This document shows, in pieces, positions 33,338 through 41,916 of a stretch of 64,000 nt of DNA. The position numbers and the translations under genes are program-made. Within the stretch, counting starts at the first letter, position 1; each line of letters opens with the position of its first letter. The notes beneath the pieces are model-generated. The model saw nothing but the letters and a program-made list of their open reading frames with translations, was not told where the DNA came from and did not search any database. Source of the stretch: Fimbriimonadaceae bacterium (GTDB lineage: Bacteria; Armatimonadota; Fimbriimonadia; Fimbriimonadales; Fimbriimonadaceae); contig JAHCHO010000001.1 of the NCBI GenBank assembly GCA_026129685.1, forward strand, positions 124,001-188,000, written 5' to 3'.

Positions 33338-33909
33338 TCGCCGAGCGCGCGCAGCACCTTGCCCCGGTGGCTCCTGGCGTGTTTCTCGTCGGAGGTGAGT
33401 TGCGCCATCGTCCGACCCTCGGGCAACAGGAAGATCGGATCGTAGCCGAAGCCGCCCTCGCCGACGGGTGCGTGCGCGATCGTGCCCTCGCACGTCGCTT
33501 CAAACACGCGAGTCGGTTCGCCGGGGATCGCCAGCGCCACGAAGCAGCGGAACCGGGCGCCCCGCTCCCCAGCGGACGTTTCCGCCAGCCGGTCCAGAAC
33601 CATACGCATCTTCTCGGAGAAGGGAGCGTCCTCGCCGCCAAACCGCTTGGAATGCAAGCCGGGTTGCCCGCCCATCGCGTCCACTTCCAGCCCGGAGTCG
33701 TCCCCCACCGCCCATTCGCCGGTGAAAGCGGCGGCGGACTCCGCCTTGATGGTGGCGTTCTCGGCATAGGTCGCGCCCGTCTCGTCGGGCTCGGGCGCGC
33801 CGGGATAGTCGTCGAGCGTCGCCAGGACGAGCCCCGGAAATCGGGCGCCAAGAATCTGGCGCATCTCGTTGGCCTTCTTGCGGTTGTGGGTGGCGATCAC
33901 GAGGCGCAT
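33304..33909 (-). CDS. rdgB: XTP/dITP diphosphatase (RdgB/HAM1)
   Basis: The 201-residue protein cleans non-canonical purine nucleotides from the pool. ATHNRKKANEM at the N-terminus binds the triphosphate, GDDSGLEVDAMGGQPGLHS carries the catalytic Asp and substrate pocket, and GFGYDPIFLLPEG with SHRGKVLRAL completes the family pattern. Length is normal. The ATG at 33909 has GATAAT 8 nt upstream on the minus strand, again compatible with a leaderless message. The 3' end overlaps the end of the convergent GT9 gene. Confidence 0.97.
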   Translation of the reverse strand: MRLVIATHNRKKANEMRQILGARFPGLVLATLDDYPGAPEPDETGATYAENATIKAESAAAFTGEWAVGDDSGLEVDAMGGQPGLHSKRFGGEDAPFSEKMRMVLDRLAETSAGERGARFRCFVALAIPGEPTRVFEATCEGTIAHAPVGEGGFGYDPIFLLPEGRTMAQLTSDEKHARSHRGKVLRALGDYLASRSEFQT

Positions 33910-33917
33910 GGCTCGGC

Positions 33918-33923
33918 ATTATC
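33918..33923 (-). promoter_or_regulatory. -10 box of rdgB, near-leaderless
   Basis: On the minus strand GATAAT ends 8 nt before the ATG at 33909. It matches five of six bases of the consensus. No Shine-Dalgarno sequence fits. Confidence 0.45.
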
Positions 33924-33989
33924 GCCCCAAAGGGACCATCGTCGCGACTTTCGGCGCACGGCTAAGAAACCGAGACCCTGGTTCGGGCG

Positions 33990-33995
33990 TACAAT
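33990..33995 (+). promoter_or_regulatory. -10 box of the lipoprotein gene, leaderless
   Basis: TACAAT ends 7 nt before the ATG at 34003. No Shine-Dalgarno sequence is present between it and the start codon. Confidence 0.5.
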
Positions 33996-34002
33996 CGATG
34001 CT

Positions 34003-35313
34003 ATGCGAAGGCTCGTTCCTCTGTTGCTCGTCGCCGCTTTTGCCCTCGCAGGTTGCGGCGGGGGTTCGGGAACCACGAATCGAGTCGGTCAGATCGCGGG
34101 AAACGTCACGGACGCGAACGGAGACCCCGTCCGCGACGCCCTGGTTCGGACGGGGAGTCGCCAGGCGTTCACCAACCCCTCCGGCGCGTTCCTGCTCGAC
34201 GAGGTGCCCGAGGGCCAGGTCGTCGTACGCGCCGAGATCACCCAGGACGGGGTGCGTTTCAGCGGCCAGAACGTCGCGCAGGTGTTCGCGGGCGAGCGGA
34301 CCAAGAGCGTGAACCTGGCGGTCGTGCGCGATTCGCTTCAGGCCGCGGTGCGCGGCGCCGTCACCACCCGAGCGGGCGACCGGGTCAAGGGCGCCAAAGT
34401 TTTCGCGATCGGCGGAGGGCTGTCCAGCGCCATGGCGATCACCGATTCGGACGGACGATACCGGCTCGACGGCCTGCAATCCGGCATCGAGTACTACATT
34501 ATCGCCAGTGCCCCGACCTTCGCGTCGGACGACGCCTTCGCTACCCTCACCGCCGGGGAGGTCCGCACCCTCAACTGGGTTCTCGGCAACGGCGGCGACC
34601 CGCTCCTGCCGCCGCCGACCATGCGCGAAGCGGTCAGTTGGACGACGCCGCCTTCCGCGACCCGCCAACCGAACAAGCAGGCGGCGTTCGAGGCGATCAA
34701 GAACCTGATCCGACCCGATCGCGCCTACGCGCGCCGTGCCCGGTCCGACTCGCGGGTCATGCCGGACGTGTTCCATGAGATCGACCTCTATTGGGCCTAC
34801 GTGGACAGCCTGAACCTGCTCGGCTACGGCGTGTACCGATCCGGAGCGGCGGCCGGCCCGTTCACGGCGGTGGACTACTTGCGCGATCCGCTGGCGGAGT
34901 TCTACGCCGACTTCAGTGACGAACTGCGGGCCGGGTCTCGCTATTACTACCGGCTCACCTCGCTCAACACGCAGTACCCGGACAGCCGCAACGGCGAGAG
35001 CGACCCCTCCTCGGTCCTGAGCGGCCGTCTGCTCGGCGAGTTGGTCCTGCGTTCTCCGGACACCGGCCCCCTGTCCTTCCGATGGCAACCCGCCCAGGGT
35101 GCCGAGACCTACAAGGTCTACGTCTTCAACCGGTACCCGGGCGTGGGCGTGACCCCGTTTTGGGTCAGTTCGCCGACCACCTCGAACAGCCTCGCCTACG
35201 CGGGACCCAGTTTGGAGTTCGGGAAGGCGTACTACTACATCGTTCTGGGACAAGCCGACGGCGGGGCCGCGAACACTCTCAGCGACGTGGACATGTTCGT
35301 CAACGGAGGATAG
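34003..35313 (+). CDS. lipoprotein with carboxypeptidase-regulatory-like domains
   Basis: A 436-residue exported lipoprotein. The lipobox is ALAGC (Cys17), followed by a Gly/Ser linker. Residues 28-100 and 105-185 are two carboxypeptidase-regulatory-like (CarboxypepD_reg) beta sandwiches: AGNVTDANGDPVRDALVRT with GAFLLDEVPEG, and GAVTTRAGDRVKGAKVFAI with DGRYRLDGLQSG. The C-terminal half (about 255-436) resembles fibronectin type III repeats (RYYYRLTSLNTQ, YKVYVFNRYPG). Such proteins are extracytoplasmic binding or scaffold modules; no catalytic motif is seen. Confidence 0.82.
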   Translation: MRRLVPLLLVAAFALAGCGGGSGTTNRVGQIAGNVTDANGDPVRDALVRTGSRQAFTNPSGAFLLDEVPEGQVVVRAEITQDGVRFSGQNVAQVFAGERTKSVNLAVVRDSLQAAVRGAVTTRAGDRVKGAKVFAIGGGLSSAMAITDSDGRYRLDGLQSGIEYYIIASAPTFASDDAFATLTAGEVRTLNWVLGNGGDPLLPPPTMREAVSWTTPPSATRQPNKQAAFEAIKNLIRPDRAYARRARSDSRVMPDVFHEIDLYWAYVDSLNLLGYGVYRSGAAAGPFTAVDYLRDPLAEFYADFSDELRAGSRYYYRLTSLNTQYPDSRNGESDPSSVLSGRLLGELVLRSPDTGPLSFRWQPAQGAETYKVYVFNRYPGVGVTPFWVSSPTTSNSLAYAGPSLEFGKAYYYIVLGQADGGAANTLSDVDMFVNGG

Positions 35314-35341
35314 GCCATCCCCGACCTGCCAGACTGAACCC

Positions 35342-35947
35342 ATGGCCGCCTTTCGAGAGCACACCGGTACGCTCGCCGTCCTGAATCAGGACAATGTGGA
35401 CACCGACCGCATCATCCCGGCGCGGTTTCTCACGATGGTCACCCGTTCGGGCTATGGCGAACTGCTGTTCAAGGACGTGCGCGGGGTGGGTTGCCCGCTC
35501 GACGACCCCGCCGCAAAGGGTGCGACCGTCCTCGTCGTGGGCACGAACTTCGGGTGCGGTTCCTCGCGCGAGCACGCCGTCTGGGCGCTCCAACAAGCGG
35601 GCTTTCGCGCGATCGTCGCCAAACGGACGCCCAGCGCGCCGGGCTACAGCGACATCTTCCGCCAGAACGCCGAAAACTGCGGCCTGCTTCTGATCGAGGT
35701 CGCGGAAGCCCATCATGAGGTGCTCATCGAGATCGGCTCGGGGGCATCGGTCACCATTGACCTAGAGGCCCAGACGATTCGGGTGGACGGAACGAGCCTG
35801 GTGTTCGAGATCGATCCCGTCACCAAGCGCGCCATGCTCGAGGGGCGCGATCTCATCGGTCGCACCCTCGTCGCCGAAGCCGAGATCGACGCCTACGAGC
35901 GTCGGATGCCCCTCTATGTATCTCCCGGCGGTTCGCCGCGTCTATAA
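35342..35947 (+). CDS. leuD: 3-isopropylmalate dehydratase small subunit
   Basis: The 201-residue protein is the LeuD swivel domain of the leucine-pathway isomerase: NVDTDRIIPARFL near the start and NFGCGSSREHAVWAL around residue 70 are the signature. It pairs with LeuC, which carries the iron-sulfur cluster. No leuC, leuA or leuB lies nearby, so the subunits are encoded apart. LeuD from this type and the homoaconitase small subunit are hard to tell apart by eye. It starts 28 nt after the lipoprotein gene and is followed by a DUF192 gene. Confidence 0.95.
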   Translation: MAAFREHTGTLAVLNQDNVDTDRIIPARFLTMVTRSGYGELLFKDVRGVGCPLDDPAAKGATVLVVGTNFGCGSSREHAVWALQQAGFRAIVAKRTPSAPGYSDIFRQNAENCGLLLIEVAEAHHEVLIEIGSGASVTIDLEAQTIRVDGTSLVFEIDPVTKRAMLEGRDLIGRTLVAEAEIDAYERRMPLYVSPGGSPRL

Positions 35948-35964
35948 CCATTGCGAGAGGATCC

Positions 35965-36495
35965 ATGTCCAAAAAGCCCCACCTGTCCGTCTTCCTGGCG
36001 TTCGCGCTGTTGCTCGGTTGCGCCGTCGCGCCCACCCCCACCACCGCCCAAGGCCAAAAGCAGAGGGACCAGGATTTCGTGAAGAACCCCCACCGGATGT
36101 ACCAGCTCAATGAGCTCGCCCGGGTCGAGATTCAGATCGGAGATCACAAGCTCAAGACATGGGTGATGGACGAGAACTCCAAGCGCATGGAGGGGATGAT
36201 GTTCCTCACCAACAAGGAGGTCCAGCCCGACGAAGCGATGATCTTCGTCTTTCAGGACGAGGAACCGCTCAGCTTCTGGATGCGCAACACCCTCATCCCG
36301 CTCGACATCGCCTACGTGAACGCCAAGAAGCAGATCGTGACGACCGCCGCGATGCGCCCGCTCGATGAGACAGGAATCCCGAGCCGCTACCCGGCGAAGT
36401 ACGCGATCGAGATGAAGGCCGGCGCGTTCAAACGCCTCGGAATCAAGGCCGGAATGACGGTCAAAATCCCCGACACCCTCAAGGCCAAGGACTGA
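35965..36495 (+). CDS. DUF192 family exported protein
   Basis: A 176-residue protein with an N-terminal signal; LLLGCAV could serve as a lipobox. The DUF192 core covers about residues 50-170: ARVEIQIGDHKLKTWVMDE, KRMEGMMFLTNKE, SFWMRNTLIPLDIAYVN, and the C-terminal AIEMKAGAFKRLGIKAGMTV. Function of the family is not established; members are small extracytoplasmic beta-rich proteins. AGAGGA lies 9 nt before the ATG. It ends at a terminator-like hairpin opposite glgP. Confidence 0.92.
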   Translation: MSKKPHLSVFLAFALLLGCAVAPTPTTAQGQKQRDQDFVKNPHRMYQLNELARVEIQIGDHKLKTWVMDENSKRMEGMMFLTNKEVQPDEAMIFVFQDEEPLSFWMRNTLIPLDIAYVNAKKQIVTTAAMRPLDETGIPSRYPAKYAIEMKAGAFKRLGIKAGMTVKIPDTLKAKD

Positions 36496-36510
36496 TCCCG
36501 AACGCTCTGG

Positions 36511-36544
36511 CAAGACGGCCCGGCTCTGGGTCCCAGCCGTCTTG
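36511..36544. terminator. hairpin between convergent DUF192 gene and glgP
   Basis: CAAGACGGC (36511-36519) pairs with GCCGTCTTG (36536-36544). The 16-nt loop has further self-complementarity. It lies in the 58-bp gap between two convergent genes and could end transcription from both; no T run follows. Confidence 0.7.
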
Positions 36545-36553
36545 GGCGCGTGT

Positions 36554-39115
36554 TCAGTTCCAGGCCACGAGTGGCAGTTCGGTTGCGACGCGCACCGCGT
36601 CGTGCCGGGGGCGGACCCGGACGACATAGCCGCGCAGACCCGCCGTGCGCAGAGTTACGGTCGCTTCGTACCGGCCGATCGAGCCGTCGCGATGCGCAAG
36701 ATCGAGTTCGACGCGTTCCGCGTCCTCGAGTTCGCGGTTCGCGCCGACCCTTCCGACGAGCGCCTCGACCGCCACGTCCTCGGGCGTAAGCGAACCGAGC
36801 GACACTTCGGCGACAAGACGAAACGCTCCGCCCAGGGCGTTCTCCGCCCCAAGATCGTCGGTAACGGAGACGACCTTGACCGCGTCCCATTCCGCGCGAA
36901 CCTTCGCCTGCCAGTGGAACGCCTCCCAGGCCCGGGAAAGGTCGTCACTCGCCAGACGCATGTACGCGGCGTGGGCCGGCAAGTAGAACTTCGTGGCATA
37001 GTCCTTCACCATCCGATCGGTCGAGAACTGCGGCCCGAGGCGAGCCATGGACTCCTTGATCATCTCGACCCAGGCCCGCGGCGGATCGCCGTTCAGCTTC
37101 TGGTAGAAGCGGGGAACGATCTGATCCTCCAGCGTCCGGTAAAGGGCTTGGGCGTCGAGCCGATCTTGCTCGCCCTCGTCCCCGACCTGGCGCCGGTCGC
37201 CAATCGCCCAGCCGACGGCCGGGGAGTAGCCCTCGTCCCACCATCCGTCCATTACCGAGAAGTTAAGGCCCCCGTTCGGCACGACCTTCATCCCGCTCGT
37301 CCCGCTCGCCTCGAGGGGACGCCGAGGGTTGTTGAGCCAGAGGTCCACTCCTTGCACCATGTGCCGCGCAACCCCCATGTCGTAGTCCTCAAGGAACACC
37401 ATCCGCGCCCGAACGCCCCCCGATTCGATGAACCGGTAAAGCTCCTGGATGAACCGTTTCCCCCCGTCGTCCCGGGGATGGCTCTTGCCCGCCAGCACGA
37501 ACTGGACGCCACGGTCCCCGTTGAACAGAATCCGTTTGAGCCGGTCTCGGTCGGTCAGCAGAAGCGTCGCCCGCTTGTAGGTGGCGAACCGTCGCGCGAA
37601 ACCGATGGTCAAGACGCGAGGGTCCAAGATCTCGTCGTAGCTCTGAACGGACAGCCGACCGCCGCGCCGCTCGACGTCGCGCTGGACCCGTCGCCGAACG
37701 TAGCGGACGAAGTCGCCGCGCTGACGCTCGCGCACCGCCCAGACGTCCTCGTCGGGAATGTCGCGCACCCCCCGCCAAACCTCCGGATTCGACGGATCGT
37801 CCCGCCACGCTTCGCCGAGGTGCCGGTCGAGCAGGTCGCACATGCGCGCTCCGATCCAGGTCAGAGTGTGAACCCCGTTGGTGATCGGATCGATCGGGAC
37901 CTCGTTCTCGGGCACGTCGGGCCAACGCGCTTGAAACAGGCCTCGCGAAACTTGGGCGTGCAGCTTCGAAACACCGTTGATCCGATTGGCGGTGTTCATC
38001 GCCAGAACCGCCATGTTGAACCGCTCATCGCCCCCGTTCGGTTGCATGCGCCCCAGCTTTCCAAACTCTTCCGACCCCAGGCCGATCTCCGCCGCGATCG
38101 GACTCAGGTACTTGCGAACCAAGTCCTTGGAGAACACGTCGAAGCCGGCGGGAACGGGCGTGTGAGTCGTGAAAACGTTGCCGTTCAACGTGACCTGCCG
38201 CGAAACGTAGAACTCCGCGTTACGCTCGACCATGAACCGGCGGATGCGTTCGATCGCCAAAAACGCCGCGTGCCCTTCGTTCATGTGGCAAACCGTCGGC
38301 TTGCGCCCAAGGGCCTCCAGGGCCCGCATCCCGCCGATGCCCAGGATCATCTCCTGGCGGATGCGCATCTCCTCGTCGCCCCCGTAGAGGGTGTCGGTGA
38401 TCGTCTGGTCGTCCGGCGCGTTCTCAAGGACGTTGCTGTCGAGCAGGTACAGCGGCACTCGCCCGACGTCGGCTCGCCACACCTGGCACGTGATCGTGCG
38501 GTCCGGCATCTCGACCTCGACCCGCAACGGTTGCCCGTCGGCCCCCCGCTCGAGCACAAGGGGCAACTGGTAGAAGTCGTACTTCGGGTAGTGCTCCTCC
38601 TGCCAGCCGTCCGAATTCAGAAACTGACGGAAGTACCCCCGCGAATAGAGCAGACCGACGCCGACGAGGGGCAGACCCAGGTCGCTCGCCGCCTTCAGGT
38701 GATCGCCCGCCAACACCCCCAGGCCACCGGAGTAGATCGGCAGCGCTTCCGCCAAGCCGAACTCCGCGCAGAAGTAAGCGATCGAGAGTTCGGGATTCGA
38801 AGCGGCGTGCTCGCGTCCGTACCAGGTGTCCGCCACGAGGTAACCGTCGAGGTCCTCGCTCGCCACGCGGAGGCGGGCCAGCAACACCTCGTCCTCCGCT
38901 AAGCGCCGCATGTCCGCTTCGCTGAGCCGGCGCAGCACTTGGATCGGGTTGTGCTCCACCTCGTCCCACAGCCGCTTGTCGATCGAGCGGAAGAGTTGGC
39001 GGGTCTCGGGGTGCCAGGTCCACCGGAAGTTCATCGCCAACCGGCGCAAGGGTTCGAGCGGTTCGGGAAGCTTGGCGATCACTTCGAACGAACGCGTGTA
39101 TTTCGGGTATCGCAT
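36554..39115 (-). CDS. glgP: alpha-glucan (glycogen/maltodextrin) phosphorylase
   Basis: An 853-residue GT35 enzyme of the short-N-terminus (MalP-like) branch that starts with a DUF3417-type domain (LRRLAMNFRWTWHPETRQLF). YFCAEFGLAEALPIYSGGLGVLAGDHLKAASDLG cannot be quoted in full but spans about residues 105-140 and is diagnostic in its AEFGL and GGLGVLAGDHLK parts. CHMNEGHAAF and the PLP-lysine motif EASGTSGMK are intact. It releases glucose 1-phosphate from glycogen. The ATG at 39115 (MRYPKYTRSFEV) was chosen; the longer frame is unrelated sequence. An extra C-terminal beta domain of about 120 residues follows the catalytic core. Confidence 0.95.
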   Translation of the reverse strand: MRYPKYTRSFEVIAKLPEPLEPLRRLAMNFRWTWHPETRQLFRSIDKRLWDEVEHNPIQVLRRLSEADMRRLAEDEVLLARLRVASEDLDGYLVADTWYGREHAASNPELSIAYFCAEFGLAEALPIYSGGLGVLAGDHLKAASDLGLPLVGVGLLYSRGYFRQFLNSDGWQEEHYPKYDFYQLPLVLERGADGQPLRVEVEMPDRTITCQVWRADVGRVPLYLLDSNVLENAPDDQTITDTLYGGDEEMRIRQEMILGIGGMRALEALGRKPTVCHMNEGHAAFLAIERIRRFMVERNAEFYVSRQVTLNGNVFTTHTPVPAGFDVFSKDLVRKYLSPIAAEIGLGSEEFGKLGRMQPNGGDERFNMAVLAMNTANRINGVSKLHAQVSRGLFQARWPDVPENEVPIDPITNGVHTLTWIGARMCDLLDRHLGEAWRDDPSNPEVWRGVRDIPDEDVWAVRERQRGDFVRYVRRRVQRDVERRGGRLSVQSYDEILDPRVLTIGFARRFATYKRATLLLTDRDRLKRILFNGDRGVQFVLAGKSHPRDDGGKRFIQELYRFIESGGVRARMVFLEDYDMGVARHMVQGVDLWLNNPRRPLEASGTSGMKVVPNGGLNFSVMDGWWDEGYSPAVGWAIGDRRQVGDEGEQDRLDAQALYRTLEDQIVPRFYQKLNGDPPRAWVEMIKESMARLGPQFSTDRMVKDYATKFYLPAHAAYMRLASDDLSRAWEAFHWQAKVRAEWDAVKVVSVTDDLGAENALGGAFRLVAEVSLGSLTPEDVAVEALVGRVGANRELEDAERVELDLAHRDGSIGRYEATVTLRTAGLRGYVVRVRPRHDAVRVATELPLVAWN

Positions 39116-39290
39116 AGGACGTGTCGCCGGTAACGCGACCGCGTTGTCGGACCCGCGAACTCCTAGTATGGCAGGCGTCCGACGAAGCCCTCCTTGGCAT
39201 ATCGGTCGCGAACGGGCCGATCCGCGCCCTCCGGAACCCAAACTCGGCCCTTGGCGTTCTACACTTAGCTTTGGCGGACCCCCGACGACC

Positions 39291-41099
39291 ATGACCCAAG
39301 CCCCCTTCCTCGCGCGCTTCCCGATTCCGATCGCCCTTGTGGCCTGGCTGGCGCTGGGCGCCGTTGCCCAGAACGTTCCCCCGACGGTGACCGTCAAGCT
39401 CGACAAGCCGACGGTCTCGGCGGGCAAGGCGTTCCAAGGCACCGCCACCGTCACCTTCGGCCCCGGGTTGCACGGCTACCAAAACCCTCCAAGCCAGGAC
39501 TACATGATCCCGGTCTCCCTCACCCTGGCGAACAAAGAGTTCAAACTGGCAAAGGTCGCGTACCCAAAGGGGGTCGTGAAGTCGGTCGCCGGGGACCAAG
39601 CCGCCGTCTACGACGGGACGATCGCCATCGCCTTCCAGGGCACCGCCCCCACCAAGGTCGGCAAGTTCAAACTCAAGTTCGAACTGGGCTACCAGCAGTG
39701 CACGGACGAGAACTGCTTTCCGCCCGGAAGCGTGACGGCGGAGGTTCCGTTCACGGTGGTGAAGGCGGGTTCGGAGCCCGATCCCGAACCGGAACCCGCC
39801 GCCACCGTCGCCACTGAGAAACCGAGCGCGAGCCCGCCCACCGAGGGGCTCGCCGGATCGTTTCAGCGTTTCTTCTCCGAGGGCAACTACTTCCTGCTCT
39901 TTGGGGTGCTGTTCTTGGTCGGACTCGCCGTCAACCTGACGCCGTGCGTCTACCCGATGATCCCCATCACCCTGGGTTTTTTCTCCAATCAGGCGGCCGG
40001 TAGCCGGGCGACCCGAGTCCAACTCGGCCTGATGTACATGCTCGGCATTGGTGTGATGTACGGCCTCGTCGGCGGGATCGTCTCCGGACTCGGCCTCGGG
40101 TTCGGAACCCTCTTCACCCAGACCTGGTTCAACGTCGCTCTCGGGCTGCTGATGATCGTGCTGGCCCTGTCGATGTTTGGCCTTTACGAGATCGGGATTC
40201 CCGCCCCACTGCAGCGGCATCTGCACGGGCGTTCCGGCATCGTCGGCGCGTTCATCATGGGCATGCTGGTTGGGGTCGGGGCGGCGCCCTGCGCCGGCCC
40301 CGCGATCGCCGCCATCGCCGCGAAGGCCGCCGAACAGCGCAACGTCGTTCTCGGCACCGCGATGTTCACCACCGTCGGGCTGGGTCTCGGTCTCCCCTAC
40401 CTCGTGTTGGCGGGCACGGCGGCGGGCGCGAAAGCCCTCCCCCGCGCCGGCGGGTGGATGACGGTCGTGAAGTCCATTCTTGGCCTGATCGTCATCGGGG
40501 TCGGCCTCAACTACCTGCTCCAAGCGTTCGCCGCCAACGGGCAGGTCGTCACCCTCGTTTGGACCGGGTTCGGCCTCGCGTCCGCCCTCTATCTCTTCCT
40601 CTTTGACAAAACGGACCTGACCAAGGTCGTGCTCCGAATCAAAGGGGCGGCGATTCTCGGCTTCGGGCTCTTCGGCGGGATGGCGTTTCAGCAGTACCAG
40701 CAGGTCGTCAAGGACGCCGAGTTGGCCCGGCTTGGCGCGGTGACCCGGACCAACTGGATCCCGTTCGACGACGCCTCCTTCGAAGCCGCCAAGGCGAGCG
40801 GCAAACCGATCTTCATCGACGCCACCGCCAACTGGTGCGCGGAGTGCCGCCACATCGAACACACCATCTTCGATACCCCCCGGGGCATCGTCGCCCTCGG
40901 CAAAGCCGTCACGATGAAGATTGACTGGAGCACCGGCGCGGACCAAGCCTACGTCAAGAAGACCGCCGACCTGTTCGACATCTCCGGCCTGCCTCACTTG
41001 GTCGTCCTGAAGCCTGGCGGCGAAATCCACGCCGTCAAGAACCAACTGAAAAGCGTTGACGAACTCGAGGCGGTCCTACGCGAGGCGGGCGCCGAATGA
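39291..41099 (+). CDS. dsbD: thiol:disulfide interchange protein DsbD
   Basis: A 602-residue three-part electron carrier. After a signal peptide (about 1-27) comes the periplasmic N-domain with the redox pair C137/C142 (QQCTDENC). Eight hydrophobic segments (about 200-460) form the CcdA-like core, with Cys in [10 protein letters not shown] and GAAPCAGPA. The C-terminal thioredoxin-like domain has WCAEC (C516, C519). It passes reducing power from cytosolic thioredoxin to periplasmic proteins. The start at 39291 gives the signal peptide directly. The stop overlaps the kdsA start by 4 bp, so the two are translationally coupled although functionally unrelated. Confidence 0.96.
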   Translation: MTQAPFLARFPIPIALVAWLALGAVAQNVPPTVTVKLDKPTVSAGKAFQGTATVTFGPGLHGYQNPPSQDYMIPVSLTLANKEFKLAKVAYPKGVVKSVAGDQAAVYDGTIAIAFQGTAPTKVGKFKLKFELGYQQCTDENCFPPGSVTAEVPFTVVKAGSEPDPEPEPAATVATEKPSASPPTEGLAGSFQRFFSEGNYFLLFGVLFLVGLAVNLTPCVYPMIPITLGFFSNQAAGSRATRVQLGLMYMLGIGVMYGLVGGIVSGLGLGFGTLFTQTWFNVALGLLMIVLALSMFGLYEIGIPAPLQRHLHGRSGIVGAFIMGMLVGVGAAPCAGPAIAAIAAKAAEQRNVVLGTAMFTTVGLGLGLPYLVLAGTAAGAKALPRAGGWMTVVKSILGLIVIGVGLNYLLQAFAANGQVVTLVWTGFGLASALYLFLFDKTDLTKVVLRIKGAAILGFGLFGGMAFQQYQQVVKDAELARLGAVTRTNWIPFDDASFEAAKASGKPIFIDATANWCAECRHIEHTIFDTPRGIVALGKAVTMKIDWSTGADQAYVKKTADLFDISGLPHLVVLKPGGEIHAVKNQLKSVDELEAVLREAGAE

Positions 41100-41914
41100 A
41101 CCCGGTTCGGTCCTTCGCGGTTGGCGACGTGACCGTCGGGGGGCCGCGTCTGACTCTGATCGCCGGACCTTGCCTGGCGGAATCCTACGATGTCTGCGCG
41201 GGCGTCGCCGGGGTCGTCCGATCGCTGTGCGACGATCTTGGCTTCGGTTACGTGTTCAAGGCCTCCTTCGACAAGGCGAACCGCACATCCGCCGCTTCGG
41301 AGCGGGGAGCGGGGATCGACGCGGGTCTCGCGATCCTTGCCCGCATCCGGGACGAGTTCGGCGTTCCGGTGACCACCGACATTCACCTCCCCGACCAAGC
41401 CGCTCCCGTCGCCCAAGTCGCCGACATCCTCCAGATTCCCGCCTTCCTCTGCCGCCAGTCCGACCTCCTGGAGGCGGCCGCTGCGACCGGCAAGCCCGTG
41501 AACGTCAAGAAGGGCCAGTTCCTCGCTCCATGGGACGCCAAGAACATCGTCGAAAAGCTGGAGGCGTTCGGAGCCAAGGGCCTGATGCTCACGGAGCGGG
41601 GCACCACGTTCGGCTACAACGCGCTGATCGTGGACTTCCCCGGCCTCGAGACGATGCGCTCGTTCGGCCATCCCGTGTGCTTCGACGCGACGCACTCCGC
41701 GCAGCGCCCCGGTGGGGCGGGCACGGCGACGGGCGGAGTTCGCGAAAGCATCCCGGCGATGGTCCGCGCCGCCGTCGCCGTCGGGATCGACGCCCTGTTC
41801 CTCGAGATTCACCCCGATCCCGCCCGCGCGCTCAGCGACGCCGCCACCCAATGGCCCCTCGATCGGGCGCGAGACCTGCTCTCGGCGGCTTCGCGCCTGC
41901 GCTCCGCTCGGTAG
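41096..41914 (+). CDS. kdsA: 3-deoxy-8-phosphooctulonate synthase (metal-dependent type)
   Basis: The 272-residue protein condenses PEP with arabinose 5-phosphate to make KDO 8-phosphate, the first step towards the KDO of [46 protein letters not shown] and [13 protein letters not shown] are all diagnostic. The Cys in AGPC (C26), where E. coli KdsA has Asn, marks the metal-requiring class. It is strong evidence that this organism has an LPS-type outer membrane. It overlaps dsbD by 4 bp and ends 2 nt before the convergent peptidase. Confidence 0.97.
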   Translation: MNPVRSFAVGDVTVGGPRLTLIAGPCLAESYDVCAGVAGVVRSLCDDLGFGYVFKASFDKANRTSAASERGAGIDAGLAILARIRDEFGVPVTTDIHLPDQAAPVAQVADILQIPAFLCRQSDLLEAAAATGKPVNVKKGQFLAPWDAKNIVEKLEAFGAKGLMLTERGTTFGYNALIVDFPGLETMRSFGHPVCFDATHSAQRPGGAGTATGGVRESIPAMVRAAVAVGIDALFLEIHPDPARALSDAATQWPLDRARDLLSAASRLRSAR

Positions 41915-41916
41915 GG